Source of the DNA: Bosea sp. AS-1
Lineage (GTDB): Bacteria; Pseudomonadota; Alphaproteobacteria; Rhizobiales; Beijerinckiaceae
Assembly: GCF_002220095.1 (NCBI RefSeq)
Contig: NZ_CP022372.1
Span: 3,878,501-3,942,500, forward strand
DNA length: 64,000 bases
Direction: 5' to 3'
Shown here in pieces: positions 63,322-64,000 of this stretch. The position numbers and the translations under genes were made by a program. Within the stretch, counting starts at the first letter, position 1, and each line of letters begins with the position of its first letter. The notes below the pieces were generated by a model, which was given only the letters and a program-made list of their open reading frames with translations, made no database searches and had not been told where the DNA came from.

Positions 63322-64000
63322 TCAGCGCGGCAGCGCCTTGACCTCCGCGTCGAACTTCTTGAGGAGGCGCGAGCGCTCCTCCGGCGCACCCCAGCGCGGC
63401 GTGTCGTAGTCGATCAGCTTGATCTCAGAGAATTTCGGCGCATCCGGCGAGAGCAGCGAATTCTTGTTGGACGGGATCGAGTTGATCTTCAGTTTCGCAT
63501 TGATGTTCTGCGCATCGGGCGAGAGCGTGAAATCGACGAATCTGCGCGCCGTTTCCGGGTTCTTGCCACCCTTGATCACCGAGACCGAGCCGGTCTCGTA
63601 ACCCGTGCCCTCGCAGGGTGCCACGGTCTCGATCGGTGCGCCCTGCAGCTTCTGCGTCAACATGTCGTGGATGAAGGCGATGCCGACGGCCGTCTCGCCG
63701 AGCGCCGTCGCCTTGACCGGTGCGATGCCCGACTTGGTGTACTGGCTGATGTTCTTGTGCAGGCTCTTGAGGAAGTCGAAGCCCTTATCCTCGCCGAGGC
63801 GCTGGACCGTCGTCGCCAGGAAGACATAGGCCGTGCCCGACGAGCTCGGATCGGCGATCTGGACTTCGTCGCGGAACTTGGCGTCGAGCAGATCGGCCCA
63901 GCATTTCGGCGCCGCGATGCCACGCTTCTTCAGTACCTCGCTGTTGTAGCCGATGCCGAGCGCGCCGAGATAGATCGCGTTGGTGCGGAACTTCGCCTGC
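63322..64000 (-). CDS. Fe(3+)-type ABC transporter solute-binding protein, 5' end outside window
   Basis: The last 226 codons are visible, reading in from the right edge. Fe3+-binding SBP_bac_6-like blocks: AIYLGALGIGYNSEVLKKRG, DLLDAKFRDEVQIADPSSSG, TAYVFLATTVQRLGED, YTKSGIAPVKATALGETA, GGKNPETARRFVDFTLSPDAQ. Start and signal peptide lie beyond 64000. The substrate could be iron, 2-aminoethylphosphonate or a related anion. The 110-nt gap to ureE has no feature. Confidence 0.88.
   Translation of the reverse strand, partial: QAKFRTNAIYLGALGIGYNSEVLKKRGIAAPKCWADLLDAKFRDEVQIADPSSSGTAYVFLATTVQRLGEDKGFDFLKSLHKNISQYTKSGIAPVKATALGETAVGIAFIHDMLTQKLQGAPIETVAPCEGTGYETGSVSVIKGGKNPETARRFVDFTLSPDAQNINAKLKINSIPSNKNSLLSPDAPKFSEIKLIDYDTPRWGAPEERSRLLKKFDAEVKALPR

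Overview
The window is 64 kb of GC-rich DNA. The gene content points to an alphaproteobacterium of the Hyphomicrobiales, Bosea/Methylobacterium-like: DivJ/PleC-type kinase, DUF1289 and DUF971 proteins, many ABC and TRAP solute-binding proteins, cobT/cobS and alphaproteobacterial porin-like sequence. The genus is inference from protein style; no rRNA or other taxonomic marker is present. Most of the window is dense chromosome with short, tightly packed operons.

Layout. 1-5021: cell-wall genes (a 5'-truncated lytic transglycosylase, an L,D-transpeptidase), a hairpin-rich non-coding block (about 1.7-2.24 kb), a lower-GC pair of small unknown genes, DUF971 and moaA. 5073-7920: a compact three-gene operon of unknown function (membrane protein, coiled-coil membrane protein, anchored VWA-like protein). 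7932-22051: soluble MCP-PilZ receptor, sarcosine-oxidase-type flavoenzyme, DMT exporter, beta-hydroxyacid dehydrogenase, methionine aminopeptidase, a polar amino-acid ABC importer lacking its ATPase, MFS exporter, spermidine-synthase-like protein, agmatinase operon and a TRAP solute-binding protein. 22152-36691: DUF1062, nhaA with a structured leader that looks like an nhaA-I type ion riboswitch, an overlapping GST/paralog/paralog/UDG operon, a nuclease, a histidine kinase, ddl, cobT and cobS, TauE, and an ArsR-SRPBCC-DUF899-DUF1428 set.

36.7-44.8 kb is a decayed island with lower and patchy GC: HlyD, creatininase and DoeB-like remnants, an intact acyltransferase, IS630 and IS3 remnants, an exopolysaccharide sugar transferase with an internal deletion, a glycosyltransferase stub, an O-antigen ligase whose 3' end runs into IS DNA, and a helicase tail with one frameshift and one stop. 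Several lesions are deletions of one base or between short direct repeats.

44.8-55.1 kb is a ten-gene minus-strand operon, read from the high-coordinate end: two CMD/AhpD-like proteins, LysR regulator, flavin monooxygenase-like enzyme, dipeptide-type ABC transporter (B, C, D, F, substrate-binding protein) and a BAAT-like hydrolase. Most of its junctions are 4-nt overlaps, so it looks like one uptake-and-modify pathway for an unknown substrate. 55.2-64 kb: dusA; a spermidine/Fe-type ABC importer divergent from a GntR regulator and mannonate dehydratase (uxuA), with a 12-bp palindromic operator between them; a His-rich ureE without other urease genes; and the 3' part of an iron ABC solute-binding protein running off the window.

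No tRNA, rRNA or CRISPR array was recognised. Starts were chosen from ribosome binding sites, overlaps and family-typical N-termini; they are not experimentally supported.
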